A stretch of DNA of 64,000 nucleotides from Streptomyces sp. A3M-1-3. Its GTDB lineage: Bacteria > Actinomycetota > Actinomycetes > Streptomycetales > Streptomycetaceae. Both the position numbers and the translations under genes were made by a program. A model generated the notes under the pieces. The model had not been told where the DNA came from. It saw only the letters and a program-made list of their open reading frames with translations, and did not search any database. The stretch spans positions 175,540-239,539 of the forward strand of contig NZ_JANAVP010000009.1 in the NCBI RefSeq assembly GCF_024213665.1, written 5' to 3'. Positions 34,487-43,494 of this stretch are shown here, piece by piece. Position 1 is the first letter of the stretch. Every line of letters starts with the position of its first letter.

Positions 34487-35277
34487 AGCTCTTCCGCCAC
34501 CTTCCCGATGAACTCCATCGATTCCGCGATGCTGAGGGCGTTCATGCGGATCATGCCATGCGCCTGCGTCAGGGCACTGACCTTGCCGGGCTCGGCGTAG
34601 AGCGCACTTGTCTTCTGGCCTTCGGCCCAGGCCCATTGTTCGTGGTCGGGGGTCTCCAGCAGGACCAGCGGGCCGTTGAGTGCCACGCCGCTGCACCGGC
34701 CCATGGGCAGCACCTGGATCGAGACGTTGCGCAGCTCGCCCACCTCCACCAGACGCAGCAACTGCCTCCGCATGACGCCCCGTCCGCCGACCATCGTGCG
34801 AAGCGCGGCCTCGTACACCACGAAGCCGAACACCGTGCTCGTCCTGCGCGTCAACGCTTCCTGCCTCCGCAGCCGCGCGCTCACCCGCTCCGTCACCGTC
34901 TCGTCATCCAGTGGCGGACAGCTTTCGCTGATCAACGCCCGCGCGTACTCCTCGGTTTGCAAGAGCCCCGGAATCAGCAGCGGCTCGTACCAGTTGAGAG
35001 CAATCGCCTCCGCCTCCGCAGCCATGAACTCCTGCGACCGCGCCGGAAACGGCTCCGGTTTCAGGAACTCCTGCGCCGCAACCAGCTTCCCCGTCGCCCC
35101 GCACATCTGGTCCGCGATCTGGAGCAGCCGGACGGTCGGGCGTCTGCGGCCCTGTTCCATCGACTTGACCGTCTCGTATTCGTAGCCGGCTTCCTTGCCC
35201 AGCTCCTCGCGGCTGACTCCCGCCTGCGTACGCCACAGCTTGACCTGGTTGCCGCAGTACCGCCACGTCTCCGTCAC
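34483..35277 (-). CDS. XRE-type helix-turn-helix regulator with DUF5753 domain
   Basis: 264 residues from GTG 35277, preceded by GGGGAGG. Helix-turn-helix: KLWRTQAGVSREELGKEAGY and EYETVKSMEQGRRRPT. DUF5753: FPARSQEFMAAEAEAIALNW with LIPGLLQTEEYARALI and VLPMGRCSGVALNGPLVLLE. It is co-transcribed with the tandem DUF397 gene and divergent from an RsbW-like ATPase gene; this trio is a recurrent Streptomyces set. A pair of CCTGGTAC direct repeats in the shared promoter region may be its binding site. Confidence 0.92.
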   Translation of the reverse strand: MTETWRYCGNQVKLWRTQAGVSREELGKEAGYEYETVKSMEQGRRRPTVRLLQIADQMCGATGKLVAAQEFLKPEPFPARSQEFMAAEAEAIALNWYEPLLIPGLLQTEEYARALISESCPPLDDETVTERVSARLRRQEALTRRTSTVFGFVVYEAALRTMVGGRGVMRRQLLRLVEVGELRNVSIQVLPMGRCSGVALNGPLVLLETPDHEQWAWAEGQKTSALYAEPGKVSALTQAHGMIRMNALSIAESMEFIGKVAEEL

Positions 35278-35287
35278 GGGCACCTCC

Positions 35288-35306
35288 CCTGGTACGCGCC
35301 TGGTAC
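35288..35306. promoter_or_regulatory. Direct-repeat operator candidate between the XRE and ATPase genes
   Basis: CCTGGTAC occurs at 35288-35295 and 35299-35306, an 11-bp period that puts both on the same helix face, ten bases upstream of the XRE start. It lies between divergent genes and could serve autoregulation. Confidence 0.5.
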
Positions 35307-35370
35307 AACCACCCTGCGTACCCACGTCGTTACTGCACGAGGCTATGCCTGCACCAGCACCGTATGAGCC

Positions 35371-35772
35371 ATGAATCAGCACATTGAGTGGCGGTTTCCG
35401 CGCACTCCCCGCAGCGTGGGCCGGGCCCGTGCGCTTCTCGGCGCGCAGGCGCGCGAGTGGAAGGTCTCCGACGAGCTGGCCGGCACGGCCGTCCTGCTGC
35501 TCAGCGAGCTGATGACGAACGCCTGCCGTCATGCGCGCGTCCCGCCGGGGCGGGAGGTGTGGGCGCGCTGCGGCCTCACCGACGGCACGCTGCGGGTCGA
35601 GGTGCTTGACGCCAACGACGTGCTGCCGCAGCCGAGATCCGCGGGCCCCGACGACGAGTCCGGGCGCGGGCTCGCTCTCGTCGGCGCCCTGGCCGACGCG
35701 TGGGGGGCGAGCCCGCGGGACTGCGGCATCGGCAAGACCGTGTGGTTTGAACTGGCGGTGCCGGCGGGCTGA
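35371..35772 (+). CDS. RsbW-like ATP-binding protein (anti-sigma kinase fold)
   Basis: 133 residues with a GHKL ATPase fold. N box LSELMTNACRHARV (conserved Asn and His), G1-like box VEVLDANDVLPQP, and G2-like ESGRGLALVGALADAWG. Streptomyces encodes dozens of these next to DUF397/DUF5753 genes; a few act on sigma factors but most have no known partner. Divergent from the XRE gene by about 93 bp. Confidence 0.88.
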   Translation: MNQHIEWRFPRTPRSVGRARALLGAQAREWKVSDELAGTAVLLLSELMTNACRHARVPPGREVWARCGLTDGTLRVEVLDANDVLPQPRSAGPDDESGRGLALVGALADAWGASPRDCGIGKTVWFELAVPAG

Positions 35773-35776
35773 CCGC

Positions 35777-36607
35777 TCAGACCGACAGTTGGAGGCCCTC
35801 CGGGACAGCGATGCCGAAGTCGGCGGTGAGGACCTGCCGCGCCTCCTCGGCGTCGGCCAGGTCCCGTTCCTTGCGGGTGCCGTCCGCGTATGTCTCGACC
35901 AGGTGGCGGCCGGACAGTGCGCGATGGAGGTGCGGCAGGGTGCGCTGCACGTACAGCAGGTGCTGGAACGGCGAGCGGGGGTTCGTCGCGACGTGCCAGT
36001 TGATGACCTCGAAGTCGGGGGCCTCGAACGGCTCCAGGGTGAACGCGTACTGGTCCGTCCATGCGCCGTCCTCGTACGTCTGGAGCACCCACAGCTCCAG
36101 CGGCCCGTTGTGCGTCTCGTGTACCAGCCGGTGCCGGCGGCCCGCGTCCCGGAACTCGGTGTCCGCGACCAGCGGGACCGCTTCGAGCAGCGCGCCGGAC
36201 GCGCCGAAGCCGACGTCCGCGATGTACGGGCCCGGCTCGCCCGGCACGTCGACCAGCAGCAGCATGTGCGTACGCGGCCGGATCGCCCCGTCGGCGCCGA
36301 GCCGGACGCGCGCGGCCAGGCGCGTGACGCCGAAGCCGAAGGCTTCCAGTACGGCGGTGAGGAGGGTGTTGTGCTCGTAGCAGTAGCCGCCCCGCCCGCC
36401 GCGGATCAGCTTCGCCTCCAGGTCGGGCAGGGCGAGGGAGGGCGCGGAGCCGGCGAGCGGGTCCAGGTTCTCGAACGGAATGCCGTACATATGGGCGAGG
36501 TGCAGCGATCGCAGCGTCTCCGCGTCCGCCCGGCGCTCCCCGGACCAGCCGGTCCGGTCCAGGTAGGCGTCGAGGTCCAGCTGCGGGGTGTTCTCTGTAT
36601 CGGCCAT
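35777..36607 (-). CDS. Arylamine N-acetyltransferase
   Basis: 276 residues from ATG 36607. The cysteine-protease-like triad can be placed: Cys76 in RGGRGGYCYEHN, His114 in RPRTHMLLLV and Asp131 in YIADVGFGA. NATs transfer acetyl from acetyl-CoA to arylamines, and relatives form amides in ansamycin synthesis; without polyketide genes nearby a general xenobiotic role is more likely. It converges on the ATPase gene with only 4 bp between stops. Confidence 0.93.
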   Translation of the reverse strand: MADTENTPQLDLDAYLDRTGWSGERRADAETLRSLHLAHMYGIPFENLDPLAGSAPSLALPDLEAKLIRGGRGGYCYEHNTLLTAVLEAFGFGVTRLAARVRLGADGAIRPRTHMLLLVDVPGEPGPYIADVGFGASGALLEAVPLVADTEFRDAGRRHRLVHETHNGPLELWVLQTYEDGAWTDQYAFTLEPFEAPDFEVINWHVATNPRSPFQHLLYVQRTLPHLHRALSGRHLVETYADGTRKERDLADAEEARQVLTADFGIAVPEGLQLSV

Positions 36608-36794
36608 GCGGCTGACCCTACGCACCCCCCCACGGGCCCCGCCTCGGCCCACGTGGTGACCCGCTTTCCTCCTTTGGTCCTAGGCCGGCTTCGATTGGGA
36701 ACGCTTCCGGACCACCGGCAGTGGCCCCGGCAGCGTCGAGGTGCCCATCGACCGGCCGGAGCCCGGCCGCCTCGCCATGGCAGGCGCTGAGCTG

Positions 36795-37166
36795 TCACGG
36801 TCGCAGGACGATCCCCGCATCACGCAGCAGCGCGGCGAGGTCGTCGGGGATGGGCATGGGGGTCGTCAGCCCGGCCCGCGTGCGGCCGGTGTTGCCGTCG
36901 GGGTACTTCCCGGCCGCCGAACCGGGGGCGGCGACCGCCAGGCGCACGAGCTGCCCGAGGACTTCGCGCAGGTCGCGGTCCCGGACGGCGAGGCGGAGCA
37001 TCACCGCGTGGGTGCGGGTATGGGGCCACGGCCAGGGCTGGGACAGGATGTGCGCGCGCTCGGCAGCCCGCCACCGCTGAGGTGCCGGCCCCGGGGTGCG
37101 GGCGGTGGTCATCTCAGCGGTGAACGCCTGGAGCAGGGGCACGGGCATGGGGGTGCGGCGGGACAC
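36795..37166 (-). CDS. DUF3703 family protein, metal-resistance associated
   Basis: 123 residues from GTG 37166, six bases after GGAGG. Matches DUF3703: RWRAAERAHILSQPWPWPHT, LRLAVRDRDLREVLGQLVRL, APGSAAGKYPDGNTG and the C-terminal PMPIPDDLAALL. The family is found beside heavy-metal efflux and ArsR-type regulators, and here it diverges from just such a pair. Histidine content suggests metal binding, but no biochemical role is known. Confidence 0.88.
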   Translation of the reverse strand: MSRRTPMPVPLLQAFTAEMTTARTPGPAPQRWRAAERAHILSQPWPWPHTRTHAVMLRLAVRDRDLREVLGQLVRLAVAAPGSAAGKYPDGNTGRTRAGLTTPMPIPDDLAALLRDAGIVLRP

Positions 37167-37195
37167 GGCAAGCCTCCAAACAGTTCAGGATTTCG

Positions 37196-37211
37196 TGGAT
37201 TCAAGCATCCA
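37196..37211. promoter_or_regulatory. Candidate operator of the CmtR-like sensor
   Basis: TGGAT-N6-ATCCA inverted repeat 15 bp upstream of the cmtR-like start codon and 30 bp upstream of the divergent DUF3703 gene. Position fits repression of both directions by the metal sensor. Confidence 0.45.
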
Positions 37212-37226
37212 TGTATCGTCTTGTCC

Positions 37227-37562
37227 ATGCTGACCCTCGCCACCGACCTTGACGCCTTGACCCGGTTCGGCCGGGCGCTGGCCGACCCGATCCGCTGTCG
37301 GCTGCTGCTCGCGCTGCGCGAGGCCCCGGCCCACCCGTCCGATCTCGCCGACACCCTCGGTATCTCGCGCACCCGGTTGTCGAACCACCTGGCGTGCCTG
37401 CGTGACTGCGGCCTGGTCGTGGCCGTGCCCGAGGGCCGCCGCACCCGCTACGAGCTGGCCGACGAGCGCCTCGGGCACGCGCTGGACGACCTGCGCACCG
37501 CAGTGCTGGCGGTCGAGGCCGACAAGAGCTGTGTCGATGCCGACGAGAAGGGGTGCTGCTGA
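37227..37562 (+). CDS. cmtR: Cd(II)/Pb(II)-sensing ArsR-SmtB repressor, CmtR-like
   Basis: 111 residues. Winged helix with SDLADTLGISRTRLSNHLAC and wing VVAVPEGRRTRYELAD. The three cysteines that bind Cd/Pb in Mycobacterium tuberculosis CmtR (57, 61 and 102, from published work on that protein) fall at exactly 57, 61 and 102 here: LACLRDCGLV and DKSCVD. Two more cysteines end the protein (KGCC). Stop overlaps the start of the CDF transporter gene (TGATG), so metal sensing and efflux are in one operon. Confidence 0.92.
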   Translation: MLTLATDLDALTRFGRALADPIRCRLLLALREAPAHPSDLADTLGISRTRLSNHLACLRDCGLVVAVPEGRRTRYELADERLGHALDDLRTAVLAVEADKSCVDADEKGCC

Positions 37563-38281
37563 TGACCGCGATATCGCTGGAGCCCGCCCCGGCCCGCGAC
37601 GACGTGCTGGCCCGTCGGATACGGCTGCTGGTCGCCGCAACCATCACCTACAACGTCATCGAGGCGGTCGTTGCCATCACCGCCGGCACGATCGCCTCCT
37701 CCACCGCGCTGATCGGCTTCGGTCTGGACTCGGTCATCGAGGTCTCCTCCGCCGCGGCGGTCGCCTGGCAGTTCTCGGCCCGCGACCACGCGGTGCGCGA
37801 GGCGAGGGAGAAGACCACCCTGCGGATCATCGCGCTCTCCTTCCTCGCGCTCGCCGCCTACGTGGGCGTCGACGCCGTGCGGGCGCTGACGGGCGCCGGC
37901 GAGGCCGAGCGGTCGGTACCCGGCATCGTGATCGCCGCCCTGTCCCTGGCGATCATGCCGTTCCTGTCCGCCGCCCAGCGCAGGGCCGGACGCGAACTCG
38001 GCTCAGCCTCGGCCGTGGCGGACTCCAAGCAGACCCTGCTCTGCACCTACCTCTCTGCCGTCCTGCTGGTGGGCCTGGTCCTCAACGCCACCCTCGGCTG
38101 GTCCTGGGCAGACCCGATCGCCGCCCTGGTCATCGCCGCCGTCGCGGTCAAGGAAGGCCGCGACGCCTGGCAGGGCAAGGGCTGCTGCGCACCCACCACC
38201 ACCACCGCGGCGGCGGTGCCGTCCGCCGGCACCGAGGCGGACGCGTGCGGCTGCCGCCCCGGCTGTACCTGCTGCACCTGA
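37562..38281 (+). CDS. Cation efflux (CDF-type) transporter with cysteine-rich tail
   Basis: 239 residues. Five to six membrane segments starting with LLVAATITYNVIEAVVAITA; the metal-site pattern IGFGLDSVIEVSSAAAVAWQ (Asp and Glu in TM2) and LGSASAVADSKQTLL (Asp in TM5) fit CDF family transporters. The cytoplasmic histidine loop is short and the C-terminus is rich in Cys: KGCCAPTTTT and ACGCRPGCTCCT, able to bind soft metals. It follows the CmtR-like sensor with overlap, so cadmium/lead (or zinc) export is the likely role. Confidence 0.9.
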   Translation: MTAISLEPAPARDDVLARRIRLLVAATITYNVIEAVVAITAGTIASSTALIGFGLDSVIEVSSAAAVAWQFSARDHAVREAREKTTLRIIALSFLALAAYVGVDAVRALTGAGEAERSVPGIVIAALSLAIMPFLSAAQRRAGRELGSASAVADSKQTLLCTYLSAVLLVGLVLNATLGWSWADPIAALVIAAVAVKEGRDAWQGKGCCAPTTTTAAAVPSAGTEADACGCRPGCTCCT

Positions 38282-38364
38282 CCAGCACGCAGAGGGCGGG
38301 GCGGGAATGAGGCGAGGCCGACCGCCCGCCGGCCCCAGGATGGTCCTGTCCGGTGGAGAACCTG

Positions 38365-39479
38365 TCAGGTCCGTCCTGACGGCGTACGCCGGACCGACCG
38401 GCCCGCCAGGACATCCGTCCGCTTTCCGTCCTCGATCACGAAGCGGCCGTCGATCAGGACATGCGGGATCCCGGTCGGCAGGGTGCGAGGGTGGTCGAAC
38501 GGCGAGCCCGCCGCGACCGTTTCCGGGTCGAACAGGACGAGGTCGGCCCGGTAGCCCTCCCGTACGAGACCCCGGTCGGGGAGGCGGAGCCGGGCGGCCG
38601 GGCGGGAGGTGAGGTGCGCGACCGTCTCCTCCAGGGAGAGGATGCCGAGTTCGCGCGCGTACCTGCCCAGGTACTGGGGGAAGGTGCCGTACGCGCGGGG
38701 GTGCGGCTTGTCGCCCTGGAGGATGCCGTCGCTGCCGCCCGTATGCACGCGATGCCGCATGATCGCGCGGACGTTCTCCTCGTGGCCGACGTGCTGGAGG
38801 ATCGTCGACCCGAGCCGGTCGTCGAGGAGAAGGCGGCGGGCGGTGACCCAGCCGTCCAGCCGCCGGCCGACGTACGCCGAGAGCGCCGGGTCGCAGACGC
38901 CGGAGATCTCGACGGTGTCCCACTCGATGGGCACCCCGTGGCAGCCGTCCGCGCCGACCTCCTCCAGGACGTACCGGATCTTCTCGGCCGTCTCGTCGTC
39001 CCGCAGCCGGGCCAGGACCGCCTCCGGGCCGCCCTCGCTCGCCCAGCTGGGCAGCAGCGGCCGAAGTTCCGGTCCAGCCGGTCGAGATACTCCCCGACCG
39101 TCCGCCAGTCGAAGTCGATGTCGGACCCGTCGCCGTTCCAGCCGGTGATCTGCTTGCGCACCTCGGCGAGCGTACGGTCGTCGACCGGCGCGTACGACAG
39201 GCCGTCCTGGCCCAGCACTTCGAGGGTCACGCCCTGCGCGGCCTTCGCCGAGTGGTCGGGGTCGCGCAGCAGGGCGAGGTCGCTGTGCGCGTGCATGTCG
39301 ATGAAGCCGGGCGCGAGCGCGAGGCTGGACGCGTCGAGGGTCTGTCTGCCGGAGAGGCGCGGACCGCTCCCCTCGTACCGGACGGCAGCGATGCGGCCAC
39401 CGTCGAGTCCGACATCGGCGCGATAGGAAGGGCCGCCGGTGCCGTCGATGACGCGTACGTCGCGGATGAGGAGTTCCAT
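38365..39479 (-). pseudogene. N-acyl-D-amino-acid deacylase with internal deletion and frameshift
   Basis: The 5' part from ATG 39479 encodes the D-aminoacylase start: LLIRDVRVIDGTGGPSYRAD, LAPGFIDMHAHSDLALLRDP and WRTVGEYLDRLDRNFG. It then shifts frame near 39060 directly into LLPSWASEGGPEAVLARLRD and continues to RSVRRTPSGRT at 38365. Normal enzymes have about 170 residues between these blocks (the His/Lys/Asp metal region), so about 500 bp are missing. The gene cannot give an active enzyme. It follows an intact deaminase gene with a 12-nt gap, its likely operon partner. Confidence 0.9.
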
Positions 39480-39490
39480 GGCGGGACCCC

Positions 39491-40789
39491 TCAGAAGAAC
39501 GTACGGACGAAGTCGGTGACCGTGCCGTCCGCCTCGACCAGCGGGATCAGCTGCCACTTGTCGAAGACCGTGCACGGGTGGGACAGGCCGAGGCCCACCC
39601 AGTCGCCGACCTCGAGCGTGGCCGACTCGTCCGTCCGTACCCAGGTGTGCTGGTCGGACAGGCCGGTGACGGTGATGCCGGTGGCGGGGCGGATCTCGCC
39701 GGTACGGGCGTCGCGCACCACCTGCGCCTCGGGCAGGCCGAGGTCGTACGCGGCGTCGCGCTTGCCCGCGTTGAGGAACGCCTGCTGGGGGGTGGGGCGG
39801 GAGATGACCTGGGCCCACAGCCGGAAGGCGGGCTCCAGGGCGCCCTCCTCGGGGACCCGGTTGAAGGGGGTGAGGTGCTTGTAGTGGCCGTTGTCGTGGG
39901 AGACGTACGCGCCGGAGCGCAGCAGCTTCAGTACGGGGAGGGAGAGCGCCGGGATCTCCGCGAAGACGTCCGCCACCGCGTCGAACCAGGCGCTGCCGCC
40001 CGCGCTGACGATGATCTCGTCGATCCCCGCGAATCGACTCGCCTTGTCGAAGTCCGCAGCGATCGCGGTGAGCCGGCGCAGCCACGCGTGGACGCGGGTG
40101 CTGTCGGCGTCCGGCACCTCGCCCTCGTAACCGGCCACACCGACCAGGCGCAGAGTGCCGGTCGCGGCGACCGCGTCGGCGACCGCGGCGCAGTCGGCGT
40201 CGGTGCGGGCGCCGGTACGGGCGCCGTCGCCCGCGGCCAGCTCGACGACCACGTCGACGGGGCGGCGGGCGTCGGCGTCGCGCAGGGCGGCGTCCATCAG
40301 CTCGACGCCGCGCACGGAGTCGACGTAACAGACGAACCGGAAGCCGGGGTCGGCGTCGAGCTCGCCGGCCAGCCAGCGCAGGGCGGCGGCGTCGACGAGC
40401 TCGTTGGCGAGGAAGATCCGCTGGATGCCGAACGCGCGGTAGACGCGCGCCTGGTGGGGGACGGCGGCGGTGATGCCCCAGGCGCCGCGCTCGAGCTGGC
40501 GCTCGAAGAGCTGCGGCGACATGGAGGTCTTGCCGTGCGGGGCGAAGGCGAGTCCGTGCTGCTCGGCGTACGTCTCCAGGGCCGCGAGGTTGTGTTCGAG
40601 CGACTCGGCGGAGAGGGCCAGTACGGGGGTGGTGAACCCGCCGGTGAACAGATTCCGGCGCTCGGCTGCGAGGGCGCCGATGGTCAGCCCGGCGGCTTCG
40701 GCGTCCGCGGGGAGGGCCTTGAAGCGGTGGTCCGCCGGTTCGAGGGCGAGTCGTCCTACGGGGGTTCCGGCCGGGGTGTCGGCAGCCAT
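39491..40789 (-). CDS. D-serine deaminase-like PLP enzyme (amino acid deaminase)
   Basis: 432 residues from ATG 40789, six bases after GGAGG. Fold-type III (alanine-racemase barrel) with PLP lysine in LAFAPHGKTSMSPQL; then FRFVCYVDSVRG, DVVVELAAGDGARTG and the C-terminal DSD domain LEVGDWVGLGLSHPCTVFDK. Such proteins dehydrate or deaminate D-threonine/D-serine-type amino acids. Together with D-aminoacylase and RidA remnants and an IclR regulator it forms a D-amino-acid use locus, divergent from IclR. Confidence 0.88.
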   Translation of the reverse strand: MAADTPAGTPVGRLALEPADHRFKALPADAEAAGLTIGALAAERRNLFTGGFTTPVLALSAESLEHNLAALETYAEQHGLAFAPHGKTSMSPQLFERQLERGAWGITAAVPHQARVYRAFGIQRIFLANELVDAAALRWLAGELDADPGFRFVCYVDSVRGVELMDAALRDADARRPVDVVVELAAGDGARTGARTDADCAAVADAVAATGTLRLVGVAGYEGEVPDADSTRVHAWLRRLTAIAADFDKASRFAGIDEIIVSAGGSAWFDAVADVFAEIPALSLPVLKLLRSGAYVSHDNGHYKHLTPFNRVPEEGALEPAFRLWAQVISRPTPQQAFLNAGKRDAAYDLGLPEAQVVRDARTGEIRPATGITVTGLSDQHTWVRTDESATLEVGDWVGLGLSHPCTVFDKWQLIPLVEADGTVTDFVRTFF

Positions 40790-40817
40790 GGGGGTCCTCC
40801 AGGGAGTTGCATCGGCT

Positions 40818-40838
40818 GCGTTGCACTCTCTGCAACGC
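40818..40838. promoter_or_regulatory. Palindromic IclR-type operator
   Basis: GCGTTGCA-N5-TGCAACGC is a perfect inverted repeat with 8-bp arms. Partial copies (ATTGCGCAT and TTTTGCAG, about 40839-40856) follow. It lies 29 bp upstream of the deaminase start in the region divergent to the IclR gene, and fits an IclR dimer pair site controlling both. Confidence 0.7.
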
Positions 40839-41033
40839 ATATTGCGCATTTTGCAGACCGCTGTCTAACATCCGAGCCAACGGCGGGTCAATGGTGCCCG
40901 CGGCGGACCCGGACAGACCGGAAAGACGGGAAAGACCGGAAAGAGGAGCCTGAGGAACAGTGACCACCCCCGCCCTCGGCCCCGGCTGGACCGCGGCAGG
41001 GGCAGGGGAGGACCAGGTGGAGGTACGTACCGT

Positions 41034-41795
41034 ATGAGCCAGACAGTCGACCGTGCGCTGAGCATCCTGCCGCTGCTGGCGGAAGGGCCCGCAGACCTCG
41101 GGCAGGTCGCCGACCGCCTCGGCGTGCACAAGTCAACCGCCCTGCGCCTGCTGCGCACCCTGCACGAGCACGGCCTCGTCTACCGCCAGCAGGACCAGCG
41201 CTACCGCCTCGGCGCCCGCCTCTTCGTCCTCGCCCAGGAGGCCGTCGAGAACCTCGACGTACGGGAGATCGCGCACCCGCACCTCACCGCGCTCAACGAG
41301 AGCTGCGGCCACACCGTCCACCTCGCGGTGTACGAGGAGAACGACGTCCTTTACATCGACAAGGTCGAGAGCCGCTACCCGGTCCGGATGTACTCCCGGA
41401 TCGGCAAGCCCGTCGCGATCACCGTCGCCGCCGTCGCCAAGCTGCTGCTCGCCGACCTCCCGGATGCCGAGCGGCGCGCACTCGCCGAGAAGCTCGACTA
41501 CCCCATGTACACGCCCCGTTCGATCCCGAACGCCGCCGCCTTCCTCAAGGAGCTGGCGACCGTACGCGAACAGGGCTGGGCCACCGACCTCGGTGGCCAC
41601 GAGGAGTCCATCAACTGCATCGGGGCCCCCATCCGCGGTGCGGACGGCCGCGTCGTCGCCGCCATGTCGGTCTGCGCGCCGAACGTCGTCGTCACCGCCG
41701 AGGAACTCCTCACCCTCCTCCCCCTCGTGCGCCGCACCGCCGACGCGATCAGCCGGGAGTACTCAGGAACCGCACCACAGAAGGACACCGCATGA
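41034..41795 (+). CDS. IclR family transcriptional regulator
   Basis: 253 residues. Winged helix at the start (TVDRALSILPLLAEGPADLG, DRLGVHKSTALRLLRTLHEH) and an IclR effector domain (VDIDKVES-like VLYIDKVESRYPVRMYSRIG and GGHEESINCIGAPIRGADGR). Divergent from the deaminase gene with the palindrome at 40818-40838 in between. It is intact although two of the genes it likely governs are broken. Confidence 0.93.
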   Translation: MSQTVDRALSILPLLAEGPADLGQVADRLGVHKSTALRLLRTLHEHGLVYRQQDQRYRLGARLFVLAQEAVENLDVREIAHPHLTALNESCGHTVHLAVYEENDVLYIDKVESRYPVRMYSRIGKPVAITVAAVAKLLLADLPDAERRALAEKLDYPMYTPRSIPNAAAFLKELATVREQGWATDLGGHEESINCIGAPIRGADGRVVAAMSVCAPNVVVTAEELLTLLPLVRRTADAISREYSGTAPQKDTA

Positions 41796-41869
41796 CCGAG
41801 AAGCTCGCGAAGACCGCGCTCGCCCCGGCCACCCACACCGTCCCGCCGGCCAGGTTCTCCCTCGGCTGA
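41792..41869 (+). pseudogene. Truncated RidA-family gene
   Basis: 26 codons overlapping the IclR stop (ATGA): MTEKLAKTALAPATHTVPPA followed by RFSLG and a stop. This is how RidA (YjgF) proteins linked to this locus begin; the remaining 100 or so residues are missing. RidA clears reactive enamines made by PLP deaminases, fitting the neighbouring deaminase. The break joins a run of TACCGGCG repeats. Confidence 0.7.
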
Positions 41870-41871
41870 CT

Positions 41872-41903
41872 TACCGGCGTACCGGCGTACCGGCGTACCC
41901 ACG
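41872..41903. repeat. 8-bp tandem repeat at the RidA break point
   Basis: TACCGGCG three times in a row (41872-41895) and a fourth degenerate copy, TACCCACG. It sits exactly where RidA homology ends and may mark the deletion junction. Confidence 0.75.
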
Positions 41904-41934
41904 TACTGACTTGCCGACGTGCATGCGCACAGAC

Positions 41935-41969
41935 GGGCGCCCCAGGATGAACAGCATCCCGGGGCGCCC
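41935..41969 (-). terminator. Terminator of the carboxypeptidase gene
   Basis: GGGCGCCCC at 41935-41943 pairs with GGGGCGCCC at 41961-41969, extended by an inner GGATG/CATCC pairing. It lies 27 nt beyond the carboxypeptidase stop. Confidence 0.8.
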
Positions 41970-41995
41970 CTCACGCACGTACGGACCATCGGACC

Positions 41996-43342
41996 TCAAC
42001 CGGTGCAGTACTGCTGCTCCTTGCCGATGGACCTGTACATGCAGTCCGCGTTCTCGACCAGTTGCAGCACCGCGTCCCGGTTGCGGCTGGTCTCGCGCTC
42101 TATCACCTCGTCGGGCGGGTAGAAGCCGCCGCCCCCGAAGCCCTCCGGATACATCTCGAACGTATAGCCGAAGATCTTCTGGCTGCCCCACAGCCAGTCG
42201 TCGATCGACCCGTCCGTGATGTAGAGGTCGCTCGACTGCTCGGGCGTGTAGCCGTTGCTCGCCGCCATCTTCTGGCCGACGGCCGCGAAGGCGTCCCGGT
42301 CGTCCTGGGTCAGGCCGGGGGCGGTGTTGGCGGAGGTGTATCCGTACGGCCAGAGCACCAGTTCGCTGTACGTGTGGAAGTCGATGCCGGCCTTGATCTG
42401 CTGCTTCCCGCCGACGACCCGGCTGCGGACGAAGTCGGAGACGGCCTTCACCTCGGGCGTGGACTCGGGGGCGGCGCCCCGGTAGGTGTCGGAGCCCTTG
42501 CTGCCGGAGGAACCGCCGCAGCAGCCCCACTTGTAGTTCCAGTTGCGGTTCTCGTCCGTACCGACGTAGCTGGAACCGGCGTTGGGCTGCCGGTTCTTGC
42601 GCCAGCTGCGGTACGAGCCGGAGGCGATGTCGTACTCCCCGCCGTCCGGGTTGAGGTCCGGCACGATCCAGATCTCGCGGCTGTTGACGGCGTTCTTGAT
42701 CCGCGTGTCGGTCGCGTAGTCCTCGCCGAACTCGCGCAGCAGGTACAGCGCCATCTCGACGGTGAGGTGCTCGCGCGCGTGCTGGTGATGGGTGAAGAGG
42801 ACCTCGGGCTCGTTCTCGTCCGTGGCGACGTTGTCGCTGATCTTGATCGCGACGATGTCCCGGCCCTGGTACGACTTGCCGATCACCCGTTTGCTCATGA
42901 TGCTCGGGTACTGCGCGACGCGCTGGTTGATCTCGGCCGCGGCCTCGGCGTAGTTGTGGTACCTCGAGTCGGCCGGCGGGAAGTCCAGCGGCGTGGCGGC
43001 GAGTCCGGCGCTGCGCTCCGGCGGTCCGGACAGCGCCTTCAGTACGTATCCGAGCGCGCGCAGCTTCCTGGCCTCCGCGGCGTCGGCGCTGACGACGACC
43101 GAGTGGTCGTCCACCTCGTCGATGGACACCCCGGTGGCGGCGAGAGCGGTGCGGGCGGCGACGGTGGACGGGCCGTGGATCTCGTACTGCCTGATGTCCT
43201 CGTCGGCGGTCGCCGTGGACGGCTGGGACGGGGGTGAGGCGGTGGCGGTGCCGGTGGATGTGGCGGTGAGCGGGGCGGCAACTGCGAGGGCCAGTAAGGC
43301 CGTAAGGGTGGCGGCTCTTCTTCCTCTGATGCGAAGGCGCAT
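41996..43342 (-). CDS. Secreted zinc carboxypeptidase, M14 family
   Basis: 448 residues. Signal peptide about 1-36 ([20 protein letters not shown]), a propeptide-like region to about 115, and the M14 catalytic domain. Zinc ligands: His188 and Glu191 in [12 protein letters not shown], and His323 in [10 protein letters not shown]; catalytic Glu396 in GYTFEMYPE; substrate-arginine region [15 protein letters not shown]. Closest in pattern to carboxypeptidase T of actinomycetes, which trims peptides outside the cell. A solitary gene with its own terminator. Confidence 0.93.
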   Translation of the reverse strand: MRLRIRGRRAATLTALLALAVAAPLTATSTGTATASPPSQPSTATADEDIRQYEIHGPSTVAARTALAATGVSIDEVDDHSVVVSADAAEARKLRALGYVLKALSGPPERSAGLAATPLDFPPADSRYHNYAEAAAEINQRVAQYPSIMSKRVIGKSYQGRDIVAIKISDNVATDENEPEVLFTHHQHAREHLTVEMALYLLREFGEDYATDTRIKNAVNSREIWIVPDLNPDGGEYDIASGSYRSWRKNRQPNAGSSYVGTDENRNWNYKWGCCGGSSGSKGSDTYRGAAPESTPEVKAVSDFVRSRVVGGKQQIKAGIDFHTYSELVLWPYGYTSANTAPGLTQDDRDAFAAVGQKMAASNGYTPEQSSDLYITDGSIDDWLWGSQKIFGYTFEMYPEGFGGGGFYPPDEVIERETSRNRDAVLQLVENADCMYRSIGKEQQYCTG

Positions 43343-43494
43343 GGATTCTCCTGGAGTGTGGGGGTGGCTCCGCGCACAGCGTGCGCGCGTGGCATGCTCC
43401 GGTCAAGGGGGCATGCCCCCTTGCGTGTTCGGCCGCGCGACGCTTGGGTGACCCGAGTCACACCAGGGGGCGAGTGGGAAGGCGGCGGCCGGAG

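Noticed and set aside
38454..41129. 891-codon minus-strand frame covering the deaminase and aminoacylase
   Set aside because: Composite shadow in another frame; true genes start at 40789 and 39479.
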